A DNA stretch of 21,095 nt from Chara braunii (taxonomy: Eukaryota > Streptophyta > Charophyceae > Charales > Characeae): assembly GCA_003427395.1 (NCBI GenBank), contig BFEA01000572.1:103543-124637 (forward strand). The letters are read 5' to 3'. The translations under genes and the position numbers were made by a program. Position 1 is the first letter of the stretch, and each line of letters begins with the position of its first letter. A model generated the notes under the pieces. It was not told the DNA's origin, ran no database searches, and saw only the letters and a program-made list of their open reading frames with translations. This document shows positions 9,941-19,336 of this stretch, piece by piece.

Positions 9941-12738
9941 TTGCAATCACAGTCACTTAAAATACCCATGCGCAATCTTCCAACTGCAAAGGCGTTTTTT
10001 CTAACTAAATTCATTATTTTTTCCGAGAATCGTGTAATTGATTTGGCAGGCAAGAAATCTCAAATAAAAACATATCCGGCCCAAAAATTGGAAGAACGAG
10101 ATGCAACTTACCAGGCCCATGCGAATAACTGGGTGTTTCACGATGACTCAGCTTACAAATCCACCAATGAAAAAATCAAGCGGATTTGTAAGAGATTATC
10201 TGCATATAAGGGTAGCTATGAGGCAATGTGTCAGGACTTTCTCATCCTTCCGATTTCTTCTACTATTTTTACGGTGTTGTGTTTACATACATCAGACAAG
10301 AAGACAATTGAAGGATGGCACAAATTAAGATGCGAACGATCTGAGGTACGAATCTACCCTTGGTCGCCACCAAAACAAGGGCCGGATGAAAAACGTCAAC
10401 AAATGATGGAGGATTTTTATTGGATAGAATTTAGACATATCCCAATTGAAATACAAGCAGCCTTCATACACGACTTTGGGACTAGCTACGATATTGTTGA
10501 TTTTATAGATCCTCTTCCGGCTTATGCGGCCAAAAGGGATGACTATTTGATGTTAGCCCTTAATCATCCGACCAACACTCCCTTCAGTATAGATGACGTC
10601 ATCCCCTATAGAATAGGAGGGCGGGAGTACCGCATTCACACGGCCCATAAGCTGAGACCATGGTGTTTTAGATGTAGGGCCTATGGACATTTGAGTACGG
10701 AATCGGTCTGTTCACAAAATTCGGCAAAGAAAAATGAAGCCACAGGAAGACTCATCCGTGATCCTTTTAAGCCCAATCTCTGGAGGACGGTGGATGCGGG
10801 ACACGAAGGATGGGTATATGTAGAGAATACTAAGAAGGGGTAGGCTCCCCAAGGATGGACATGGGAACGCCAGGAGGATCCTAATTCGGATACTAACCTC
10901 CCCGACACATGGATACCACCAGAAGTATCTCTGGGGGAAGCACAAAAACAGAAGGAGAAATCTCCCCTAAGCAACCAAAGAACGACACCTTCGCCCCTGA
11001 CAGTCTCTGATACACAAGAATCCTTTACCTCCGGGGGAAGAGGTTCATCCTCTCAACAAGATGCAAAAAGTTGGTCAGGTACTCAAGGTAGGAGGATAGG
11101 GGCGTTAGGTCAACAGCAGTGGAGACATGTGCTCAAAGGTGGGAAAAGGGTCAATGAAGGAATAAATGTACTACCAGGACCACAACCTACCGATTACATG
11201 GATCAAGAAAATAAAAATTCATTTTTCTTACTCGACAATAGGAATGACTCAGACTTAGAACCGGATGAAAATAACGAGAAAATAGAACAAGGATCTCCTA
11301 CTAAGTCTTTCGTAGGATAATCGGTTAAAGATGGAGAGATAAGGAGGAAAAGGAAAAGGAAACAAATCACAGGACCAAATAGGATACCGACTTTCAGGAG
11401 CCACTACAAACATCTCCACAGAATTTGATAGGCACAAAGGAAGAGATGGTCCTGATGATTGAAGCAAAAGAGAAGGAAAAGGTACTTTCAAATAAGGAGC
11501 ACCAAGAAACAAAAGATACGGCTTCTGACACGGCTTCGGATCCGTTCCTAGAGGCTTTTGGACCAGTACCAATGAATGTGGATTCCCTACCACAAGGTGA
11601 GGATTTTGAAATGGAGGAAGCAACTATGTAAAACAAGCAGGAGCAATCAGAAGATAATAGGATGAAATATTTGGCCAAATGGCTAATTAAAACACTTAAG
11701 GCCCGCCATGGGGAAGGCACGGTTGAATTCTGGGATATTTCATATGTCCAGCTCTTTAACATACTCAATAGTAGCCTCAGTCTCAACCAAGTATTAGAAC
11801 AAGGCCTACTGGAAGGGCTCTGCTGGTTAATAGTTAGCCAGAGAATCTTGGGCATTATGACAGAAATGTTTCAACCCCCAGCTACTTCAAAAAAAGAGGA
11901 AACTAAGAACGAGAACCACTCCTCCTCGGCAGTGGAGACGGAGACAAGGCAAGAAGGACCTCAAATTAGTGAATTGATGAATCACATGACTCCCTTCTCA
12001 CAAAAATTGGAGATTAATAACGAATCAACGACAACCAATGAGGGGGATAAGAGTATAACACTGGAAGAGATAAGTAGGAAAGAACAATGTGGTCCCCTTC
12101 CGGAAAAACGAGGAGAGGAGAATGTGGAGGAAAATATAGATTCCACATCTTTCCAACAAAAGGGTAACCCAAAAAGTGATAAGATAAGCATTTTGACTAC
12201 CATGATGAAAGAAGGAATTGACCCAGGCAAGAGGAAGAAAATGCGTGATGCGTTAGAAAAGGGACACGTAGCAAGTATACTTTCTCCCGAAGGCAATTTG
12301 GTGATTCCAGTCCGAAAGAAGGGAGGGAAATGGGAGATTGGTCTCTCCCCGATGGGACAAGACCAGTACGGAGGAGTAACATTAAGAGGATGGACTACAC
12401 GTGTAGAATACCAAAATCCAGGTGACAGGACCTTCAAGAGGGATATGCATGACTTTCTGTCCAAGCATTATGACCCAGGGCCTCAAGCGACACTCACGTT
12501 AATGAGTGATTAAGCGAAGATGGTCAAACGGGACACCTTTGTGAGATTTGAGGATAATAAGGAATCGGGTCTTAAATGGTATTCCCATACGGCTTTGTTG
12601 GAACTACAGCAACTCAAGATAAAAGTCAATGTGGTATTGTCAGTTGCTGAGGTTTCATCATTTCTCTGCTCTATTTTACGCGAAGGTCTGCTTACCTCCT
12701 CATCAATATTAGATGAAGGAAGATGGGTGAGACTGTAA
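9941..12738 (+). pseudogene. LINE-2 ORF1 (gag-like, zinc knuckle), broken by stops and a frameshift
   Basis: The first 300 codons (9941-10843) form a basic N-terminal domain ending in a zinc knuckle CX2CX4HX6C at 10664-10711 (starts CFRCRAYGH), typical of DUF4283/CCHC-type plant LINE ORF1 proteins. The same frame resumes after a TAG at 10841 and runs to 11320. Translation-like sequence then shifts frame and continues through stops at 11629 and 12511 to 12736. The middle is acidic, Glu/Lys/Gln-rich and probably disordered. The last 250 codons look folded. The expected role is LINE RNA binding. The start is the first codon of the open frame, not proven. Confidence 0.7.
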
Positions 12739-15700
12739 CTTAATTACTTTCGTTTTCTCTAATTGGAAGAAGGATGAAAGCAATACAAGTTTTTTTTGAA
12801 AAACATCCATCCTGGCAATGAGCTACACAAACAGCAGATTTAGACCTAAGGACACTTAATGTGAATGGTCTGGTCCCATCAGACACACTCAAAAAAAGAG
12901 CTATCATAGAACAACTAAAAGGAGTAGGGGGAAGATCATGGTCAGACTTGATATGTATTCAAGAAACGCATCTGACAGACTCTCCTTCTCATAATCGTGC
13001 ACATAATCTGATCTGGCCCTACCAAAAATACCAAGCTTATGCAACGCGTAATGGCTCAGTCGGGGTGGCTATATGGATACCTCCGGACTCTAGAACGGAC
13101 ATTATTCACTGAGAAGCAGATCAGGAAAGTGGCAGATGGATCTCGGTTTGGTAATGTTGGAAATAGAAGTAGTATATGTACTCAATGTATATGGACCAAA
13201 TGATGTACAAGAACGAAAATAATTTTTTTACAATATTTGGAATCATATACCAAACGGAATCTCAATTATAATAGCAGGAAATTTTAATGCGCCACTCGAT
13301 AGATGGTTGGATAGGTGAAAGATTCCTTCACCATGCCCCACTTACATAGAGGAAGACGAAATAATCATTCAACAACTATGTGAAGCTGAAAAACTGTATG
13401 ATACATATCGACGGTTTTTTCCACAAGAACGTTTATTTACTTGCATTAGGAACTCTGGTACTCCCCATCAGTCTAGATCAAGAATAGATTTGGTACTTAT
13501 GTCAGAAGATATGGACCATGCGCTAGTTGGAGTCAATATTTTCCCTCAAAGTCCATGGTCTGGGGCGGACCATAAAATGTGTGCCATATTATTGACATTC
13601 CGAAAGAAACCAGACCGAGGAAGAAACTTTTACAAACTAAATTATTCTCTTTTAAAAAGAAAAGACTTCAGAACCTACGTCCAAGATGTATGGAAGTATT
13701 GACAATCCACAAAAGACAAACATGAATCCTATATATATTGGTTTAACTGTGATTTTTTTTTTTTTGCCAATAAATGCAATGAATTCTCAAAATAGATAGT
13801 TAAACAGAAACATAAGCAAGAATCCATGAAAAAATACTCCAGTATGAACAACAAGAAACTTCGAAAACTCTAACCCGACCAGTGGAAATCCAAGAACTTA
13901 AGAACCAACTTCTCACCTTAGCCCAAAATCGGTTGCAGGGTTACCTCATTCGAAGTAAATTATCCAAACATCAGTCAGAAGGACAAATGGATTCTTCTTT
14001 TTTTGCCATGGCAAAAGCAAGAAGTAGAAAAACAAATATCGAAGCTCTGATTGATCCTAATTCGCCCCCACAGCTTGAGGCCGTTTCAACGGCCAGTAGT
14101 TTAAAAGTAGCTTATGAATTTTTCAAAAATCTATATACATCTACGATGAATCCCACATTATCAGATCAGGAGTTACAAAATTTTCTTGAACCCCTAACAC
14201 AAAAATTAACTCAAGAACAGAAAGACAAATTGGAAGCTCCAATTGCAAATGACGAAATTTGGACAACTCTTTTGCAAATGGATGAGGACAAAACCCCTGG
14301 GGTAGATGACCCCCCGAAAGAATTATGGGAGACAATGTGGACAACCTTTGTAGATGACCTCATGGAATACTATAATCAAGTTCAGGAATCAGGATGTATG
14401 GGGGAAATTGTTGGTCAAGAAATTCTAACACTTTTATACAAAAAAGGTGATAAGACCAACATAAGGAATTATAGGTCAATCACTCTATTGACAGTGGTCT
14501 AAAAAATACTAACAAAGGCGATCGCTAATCGTTTTATTCCTGTAATGTCTGATATTATCCATCCCTCTCAAACAGGGTTCATTCATGGGAGAAATATACA
14601 GGATGGTGTGTTGTTAATCAATGAAATGGTTAAGTTATCTAGGCAAAACTAGCACAATGCGGCGTTCATATTTATAGACTTTGAAAAAACCTATAATCAT
14701 GTGGACTGACGCTTCCTGGATGCATGTTTAACTAAGTTGGACTTCGGTTCCAGAGTAAGGAGATGGATTCAAATTCTTCACTCAAATGCCGCTACTCGGG
14801 TCCAGGTCAATGATTTACTTTCCCATGAGATTCCTCTTCAGAGATCAGTAAGGCAAGGGGACCATTTAACTCCTTTTCTTTTTGTTATTATTATGAAAGC
14901 ATTAGGAGCAAATATCAGGGAGAACAATAATCTTCAAAGACTGAGGATTACCAATATCCCTAAGGAGGCAATCTCAATCTACTCTATGTTTGACGATGAC
15001 TTAATAATCATGATGGAGACATCCTCATCCAACTTCGAAGAAATCAAAGCAATAATGGATAAATTTTCTGCTTTATCTGATATGCTAGTCAATTGGGGGA
15101 GCAAAACACAGGGTTGGTGGATTCACTCACAAGGGATTAGACCTCCGAAATTTTCTAGAATTAAATGGGTTCCTTTTGAAACACCTATTAGGGTTTTAGG
15201 AATTATTCTCACAGCTCAAGGGAAACCAAGTTCAAATGATTTATGGATTTCTTCCCCGACGCTAGAAAAAATGAAACTATGGAAGAATAAACATACATCA
15301 GTTTTTGGTAGAGCTCTCATAATTAATAATGTGGAGTTGGCATCGATTTGGTACAAATCCTTCCTGTGGTCACTAAATAAGAAGTCTACAAAGGAATTGT
15401 TAAGACAACTTACAACTTTTCTCTGGAGAGGAGACCATGAAACACCACATGTAATCCCAAGAGTAGCATGAAGGACTTTAATCCAGCCAAAAACTAAAGG
15501 AGGTTTGAGACTTATAGATCCAAAAATTCAATGTCAGGCTTTAGCACTCCAAATAGTGAAACGTTTAATTCTAACTACAGACCTCCCATGGCGAGACCTG
15601 ACACTGGAGCAAATTCGTAGATTGGCCCCCCAAACTACTGAGGAGGTGCACCCCCTGACATGGGTGGAGGATAGGTTTTGGACTATTCCTTGCTCCCAAA

Positions 15701-16174
15701 CGCATTACAGTGGGTCAGGGGTAAGAGTGGAGGCCAGGAGAGATCTAGGATCGGACAACTTTTGGTCTAGTCTTTTGAAAACCTGGCGGGAGTTGCCTTT
15801 ACCAAACAAGGCAGTACCAGCAAGGTTTGAGAAAATCTTACGCCAACCTCTGTTTGGTAACCGGTGGCTTACGGATCGAAATGGTAAAATTTTCATAAAC
15901 TCGGATTCCCCTTGGTCTACATGGGTCAAACATGGAATAATAAGAATTAAAGATCTGTGGGACCCGGTAAATAAGAGTTGAAAAACAACATAGAAACTCA
16001 AAAAAGAAATAAAGTATGCACACAATTTAATTAATAATTTTGAAGAAATTATTTCATCTATTCCTCTGGCGTGGATAGTGGTGCAGAAAAGAGGTCCGAT
16101 TTTTCGAATATCGGACTGGGTTTGTATAAATCTACAAGATGGCTCTGTGAAAGTAAGTAGACAATGGATCAGTG

Positions 16175-16551
16175 AGCAATTGTAATCGCCATCATCTTTG
16201 TCTTAGGGGCGATTACGTATGGCACTTACTTTTTCTTTTCTTTTATTTTATTCGAGCCTGAATCGGACTAAGATAGAGTCCTTTTAAATCTGTCAAAGGT
16301 TTAAAGACGTGAGTTGGGTTGTCTAGGCTCAAATAAAATTTCACTAGAAAAAAAGGTTTCTGTTTTTCGTTTTGGGACATGGGAGCCTCTATTATAGCAA
16401 GTTTGACCAGCACTTTTTCATGATCCGGGGACCAATTCTTCGAGTAAGTGCTTCGAATTCTTCTAGGCAAGTCTTTGGGGTTACTATATAGAATTCCAAC
16501 CTGACGGTTGCCTGGGAGTGTCTTTTCCACTCACTGATTTTTCCCAATCTT
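16175..16551. other. Unidentified segment of the mitochondrial insert
   Basis: On the plus strand 16176-16271 encodes about 31 residues ending in a stop, very hydrophobic (IVIAIIFVLGAITYGTYFFF). It resembles the last transmembrane segment of an organelle membrane protein. On the minus strand 16243-16530 is open for 95 codons, opening with GTG, with protein-like composition but no family I recognise. The two overlap, so at most one is meaningful near 16250. The segment is inferred to be mitochondrial only because it adjoins rrn18 and rps11 pieces. Confidence 0.45.
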
Positions 16552-16642
16552 CTACACACGTGCTACAATGGCAATGACAATAGGAAGCAAGGCTTTAAGG
16601 CGGAGCGAATCCTGAAACATTGCCTCAGTTCGGATTGTTCTC
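16552..16642 (+). rRNA. rrn18: Fragment of mitochondrial small-subunit (18S) rRNA gene
   Basis: The segment starts CTACACACGTGCTACAATGG, the near-universal small-subunit rRNA motif around E. coli position 1220. It runs through AAGGCGGAGCGAATCC and GCCTCAGTTCGGATTGTTCTC, as in plant mitochondrial rrn18 (around E. coli 1315). Similarity stops at about 16642, where CTGCAACTC would be expected. Only about 90 bp are present, so it is a non-functional fragment. Confidence 0.85.
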
Positions 16643-16886
16643 GAGTATAGATTTTTTTGGAGATACCAAATTTTGGTCCTCTTCTGGTTCAGTGGGATTT
16701 AAAGGATCTCGTCGTTCAACCAATTATGCTGCTCAAGCTACTGCTGAGAATGTAGCGCNTGCTGCTATTCCATTAGGAATTAAGTCAGTTGAAGTGAGAA
16801 TCAAAGGTTTAGGTTATGGAAAGCCTTCAGCCTTACGTGGTTTACAATTAGGAGGTCTTATTATAACCAAGATTAGCGATGTAACC
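16643..16886 (+). pseudogene. rps11: Fragment of mitochondrial ribosomal protein S11 gene
   Basis: From about 16662 the frame reads GDTKFWSSSGSVGFKGSRRS, then NYAAQATAEN, GIKSVEVRIKGLGYGK, SALRGL and TKISDVT. These match the conserved S11 order of green-lineage mitochondria (FKGSRR, YAAQ, VKGLGYGKESALRG, TKIRDVTP). The N-terminal part is missing, and the C-terminal tail (PHNGCRPPKKRRV in the family) is missing because LINE sequence resumes after DVT. Codon 47 of the open frame contains the N at 16759. Two conserved residues differ from the usual family pattern (GKP for GKE, ISD for IRD). Confidence 0.9.
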
Positions 16887-18153
16887 AAGTCAGTGGGACA
16901 AATTCTAGTTGTCTATGAGGAGGGAGCGCTAGTGAATATTTTAAAAATCCATAAAGACAATAGAATTTATAACAAGGATCAAGACAAGGTTATTTTCTCA
17001 TACTTTAATGAAATGTAGAAGGTGAGGGCGCTATATTGCGCAACAACAAAGGGATGGACAATGTTCCTTCCTAATATTCCCATTCTAGATCTCCCCTTAG
17101 ATCCATCGGATTGGGTATGACGTATAAATAGGAGGAGTAAACCCCTAAGATTATGGTCCTTGTCAGTAAAGGCATCTTACAGGATATTGCGCCCTAAAGT
17201 AGAGGTCTCATAAATCATACAAGACCAATGGCATAGACACCTAAACATCTATGAAGACCTGTTAAAACATGTGAAGTGGTTCCAATGACTCAAGGAGAGG
17301 CCTGCTAAATTTGCATCTTTACAATGGCAAATAATGCACAGGTGTTTACCCACAAATGACTGGTTAATAGAACACTCTACACTAGAACAAAAAGGCATAG
17401 CTTTGCCATGGTGCAACGCTTGTGTACATGCCTTTCCTAGTAGGAAGATCAGAGAAACAATTGAACATGTCTTTCTACAATGCCCGAGTTTAGTATTGCT
17501 TTGGCGTCGTTGGGATTACGTATGGAGAAGGCTAACAGGCCTGGAGTGATCATGGGACTGGAGGGCTATCCTCCTTGGGCATTGGAATCCAGTATTAATA
17601 GAATTATCTGTTTTTCAACAAAACTTTTTATGTTTGGGAAGAAAAGCGGTCTTGTGGGCTTTGTGGCAAAATAGATGTGTTAATACAATGGAGGGGATTA
17701 AAATCGAAAAACAAGAGATAACAGAAATAATCCAACATTTTGTCCAAACTGAAATTAGAAATCAATGGGAAACGATGAAAATAAAGCTTATAGAATTCAA
17801 ATAGAAAAAGGATATCAAACAAAGAATTTTACAATTCAATCTGGACTGGCTGGGGGATGCATCAGGAGAGAAACTGGGAGAGGTGGTGTGGCCAGGTGGG
17901 GAAGGGGATCATGTGTCCTTTAAGCGAGATTACCAGATCACCTTTCAAAGATGGTTTGACATACAACCAGGAGCTTCTTTGAGATCACCTGAGTATTTTT
18001 CTGAACTGTTCCCTCCCTCTACACTTGCTTTGGTGGATCTTGAGTGGTTTGGGGGGGGAGAGGAAGGGCAGATGATAAGTGGGGGATCTATGGAGATGGA
18101 TGCTAGATAAATCACTCTTATTTGGCGGTCAGATTTTATGGCTGAAGAGGCAT

Positions 18154-18227
18154 CTATATCCTCAAGACTAGAGTAGCACCTTTACAAGCACTATATCCTC
18201 AAGACTAGAGTAGCACCTTTACAAGCA
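18154..18227 (+). repeat. Perfect 37-bp tandem direct repeat
   Basis: Two identical adjacent copies, 18154-18190 and 18191-18227, each begin CTATATCCTCAAGACTAGAG. Perfect identity in an otherwise decayed element indicates a recent duplication or an assembly artefact. Confidence 0.97.
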
Positions 18228-18316
18228 TAAAGGTAGCAGCATAGCGGGTTTAAGATATAAGTAGAGGTATCTCATAGTTTTCACATAGTTTTCACAGGTT
18301 TCATAGGGATTGAGAT

Positions 18317-18400
18317 GCTGAGCCAGGTTCTCAGCATGTTCTGTTTCTCACAGTTTTCACAATTTTTATAGGAGATGGGACGCTGAGCCCGGTTCTCAGC
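18317..18400 (+). repeat. Duplicated stem-loop in LINE-2 3' UTR
   Basis: GCTGAG-CCAGGTT-CTCAGC at 18317-18335 and GCTGAG-CCCGGTT-CTCAGC at 18382-18400 are perfect 6-bp stems with 7-nt loops. They are repeated with flanking similarity (GTTCTGTTT after each, TCACAGTTTTCACA-like before). Conserved 3'-UTR hairpins in several LINE families are recognised by the reverse transcriptase. That role here is inference. Confidence 0.8.
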
Positions 18401-18519
18401 AGGTTCTGTTTTGGTCCTCAGCGAATTATGTTCTGTTACTCCGGGTAGACTGTGAGGACCCCGGCCTCAATCCTTATATTGGAAATATCAGCCTTGGGCA
18501 CAGGGCCCGGTTTTTGGTT

Positions 18520-18554
18520 AAAAAATAAATAAATAAATAAAAAATAAAAATAAA
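18520..18554 (+). repeat. AAAT-type 3' tail of LINE-2
   Basis: A run of A with interspersed AAAT units follows the 3'-end module. The small minus-strand insertion at 1679-1795 carries the same type of tail in the opposite orientation. Confidence 0.8.
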
Positions 18555-18565
18555 TTGGATCTTGG

Positions 18566-18626
18566 AATTAATTGGTTGAGTTGGAAAAATTAATTGGTTG
18601 AGTTCGAAAAAAAAAAGAAAAGAAAA
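18566..18626 (+). repeat. 22-bp tandem repeat and terminal A-rich tail of the LINE block
   Basis: AATTAATTGGTTGAGTT-type units start at 18566 and 18588 (period 22, one base different). They are followed by A10-G-A4-G-A4 (18607-18626), which directly abuts the right target-site duplication. This A-rich run is therefore the 3' end of the outermost element of the block. Confidence 0.75.
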
Positions 18627-18671
18627 GAAACTAGCTCGATTATTGCCGAAGATGAACCTAACTCGATTATT
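18627..18671 (+). repeat. Right target-site duplication and host 27-bp repeat unit
   Basis: Positions 18627-18641 repeat the 15-mer at 1798-1812 exactly. The following unit at 18645-18671 (GCCGAAGATGAACC...ATT) matches the 27-mer formed by joining 1661-1678 to 18636-18644 at 24 of 27 positions. The insertion therefore landed in the first unit of a two-unit host tandem repeat. Confidence 0.85.
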
Positions 18672-18949
18672 GTTTCCATGCGTGAAATTCTCGGTGGCGG
18701 GAACCTTGTCCTGTGGCGGACAGCAGTGCTGTGGGGAGGAAACTGTGTACGTTGACTATTCGGCGGAACATTTAACTGGTTGGCGGGTAAACTAGCCTTT
18801 CGTTTTTTGAAAACATTGGGCCTCGGGCTACTACACAAGAATCTAAATCCACTGGGACGCTTTCAGGACTACTGCAGGCGCAGTCGAACAAGGTCCAGCA
18901 AGCTTCAGAAGTCGGTAGGTCAGGAGAATGTACGATTGATTTGAGAGAA
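18672..18949. other. Host intergenic sequence
   Basis: No clear gene is present. A plus-strand frame continues to a stop ending at 18795 and is the right half of the open frame interrupted by the retroelement block. Positions 18796-18949 may be the body of the SINE candidate that starts on the minus strand at 19023. Confidence 0.4.
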
Positions 18950-19023
18950 GAAACTCAGAATCGAACACAGGTCTGTATTTCAACATTCCATGGGTGTACC
19001 TGTGCCAACTGAGCTAGGTCAGC
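18950..19023 (-). ncRNA. tRNA-like Pol III promoter unit (SINE head candidate)
   Basis: Read on the minus strand, TAGCTCAGTTGG (plus 19005-19016) matches the tRNA A-box. TGTTCGATTC (plus 18958-18967) matches most of the B-box, with 38 nt between them, close to tRNA spacing. The D-arm and T-arm stems do not pair properly and no acceptor stem closes, so it is not a functional tRNA. A tRNA-derived SINE or tRNA pseudogene is the best reading. It points away from the NAP1-like gene. Confidence 0.6.
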
Positions 19024-19286
19024 CGGTGAGAGATGAGATACTTGTCGCACACTTGTGTTGATGCTGTTCGTATTCGATGGTCGTGTGACGTTGTCGGTTC
19101 TCTCGGCGCGACGGATTCTTCAAGACCCCGGCTTGCCTGTCGCGTCTCGTCGGTAACACAGGTAGGTTGCAATCCCGATGATATAGGCAAGGAGGTGTGA
19201 GGGGAAGGTGATATCTGAGCGGTCTGCTTGATCTTGCGGGGTTGTGGATTGTGGGAGGAAGGCGTAACTTGAACTTCGTCTGACGG

Positions 19287-19295
19287 ACACGTGGC
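19287..19295 (+). promoter_or_regulatory. G-box (ACACGTGGC) upstream of the NAP1-like gene
   Basis: A perfect CACGTG core at 19288-19293 with the plant G-box/ABRE context lies 43 bp upstream of the start codon. In plants this binds bZIP or bHLH factors. It is very close to the ATG, so it may be in the 5' UTR. Function is inferred from the motif alone. Confidence 0.4.
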
Positions 19296-19336
19296 AGCGG
19301 GGAAGATCTTTCAAAGAGCACGAAGAAGAGATAGCT

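Larger units (their letters stand above)
16175..16889 (+). mobile_element. Nuclear mitochondrial insertion (NUMT), mosaic, inside LINE-2 ORF2
   Basis: LINE-2 protein sequence is recognisable up to about 16174 and again from about 16890. Between them lie an unidentified segment, a 3'-domain fragment of mitochondrial small-subunit rRNA, and a C-terminal fragment of mitochondrial rps11. A 6-bp direct repeat, TCAGTG, sits at 16169-16174 and 16890-16895, on both sides of the proposed insert. This could be a short duplication from staggered-break repair, though six bases can match by chance. One ambiguous base (N) is at 16759. Confidence 0.85.
12774..18110 (+). pseudogene. LINE-2 ORF2 (endonuclease, reverse transcriptase, zinc-binding tail), broken and interrupted
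   Basis: ATG at 12774 is followed after one stop by the endonuclease start (LNVNGL) and an intact IQETHL motif (12957-12974). The GDFN motif reads GNFN (13277-13288), and the terminal motif is ADH at 13565-13573. The reverse transcriptase has LLYKKGDKTNIRNYRSITLL, IDFEKTYNHVD (14674-14706), RSVRQGDHLTPFLFVI and FDDD (14989-15000), so both catalytic Asp of the active-site box are present. A thumb region (FLWRGDHE) and KGGLRLIDP follow. The zinc-binding tail begins CNAC at 17412. Stops include 14707, 15469, 17118 and 17286, with several frame changes. Mitochondrial DNA splits it at 16175-16889. Confidence 0.85.
18111..18519 (+). other. LINE-2 3' UTR
   Basis: There is no coding sequence. It holds a perfect 37-bp tandem repeat, two copies of a small stem-loop, and the shared 3'-end module from 18438. 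It runs into the AAAT-type tail. Confidence 0.65.
9227..18554 (+). mobile_element. LINE-2: second, divergent non-LTR retrotransposon with mitochondrial insert
   Basis: It follows LINE-1 directly in the same orientation: ORF1 (9941-12738, possibly with a leader frame at 9304-9609), a 35-bp gap, ORF2 (12774-18110), a 3' UTR with repeats and stem-loops, and an AAAT-type tail (18520-18554). It is more A/T-rich than LINE-1 and its ORF1 is of a different sequence family, so it is not a tandem copy. ORF2 is split by mitochondrial DNA at 16175-16889. Its 5' boundary is not resolved. Either LINE-1 inserted near its 5' end, or it inserted in the 3' region of LINE-1. Confidence 0.75.

Noticed and set aside
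16182-16216. 9-bp inverted repeat (GTAATCGCC / GGCGATTAC) with 17-nt loop as a terminator or regulatory hairpin
   Set aside because: It lies at the start of the mitochondrial insert and overlaps a possible coding frame; a chance palindrome cannot be excluded and no context supports a role.
18154-18227. Possible CRISPR-like direct repeat
   Set aside because: Two adjacent identical copies with no spacer, inside a LINE 3' UTR in a eukaryotic genome.
18950-19023. Functional tRNA gene
   Set aside because: A- and B-box match, but acceptor, D and T stems do not pair.
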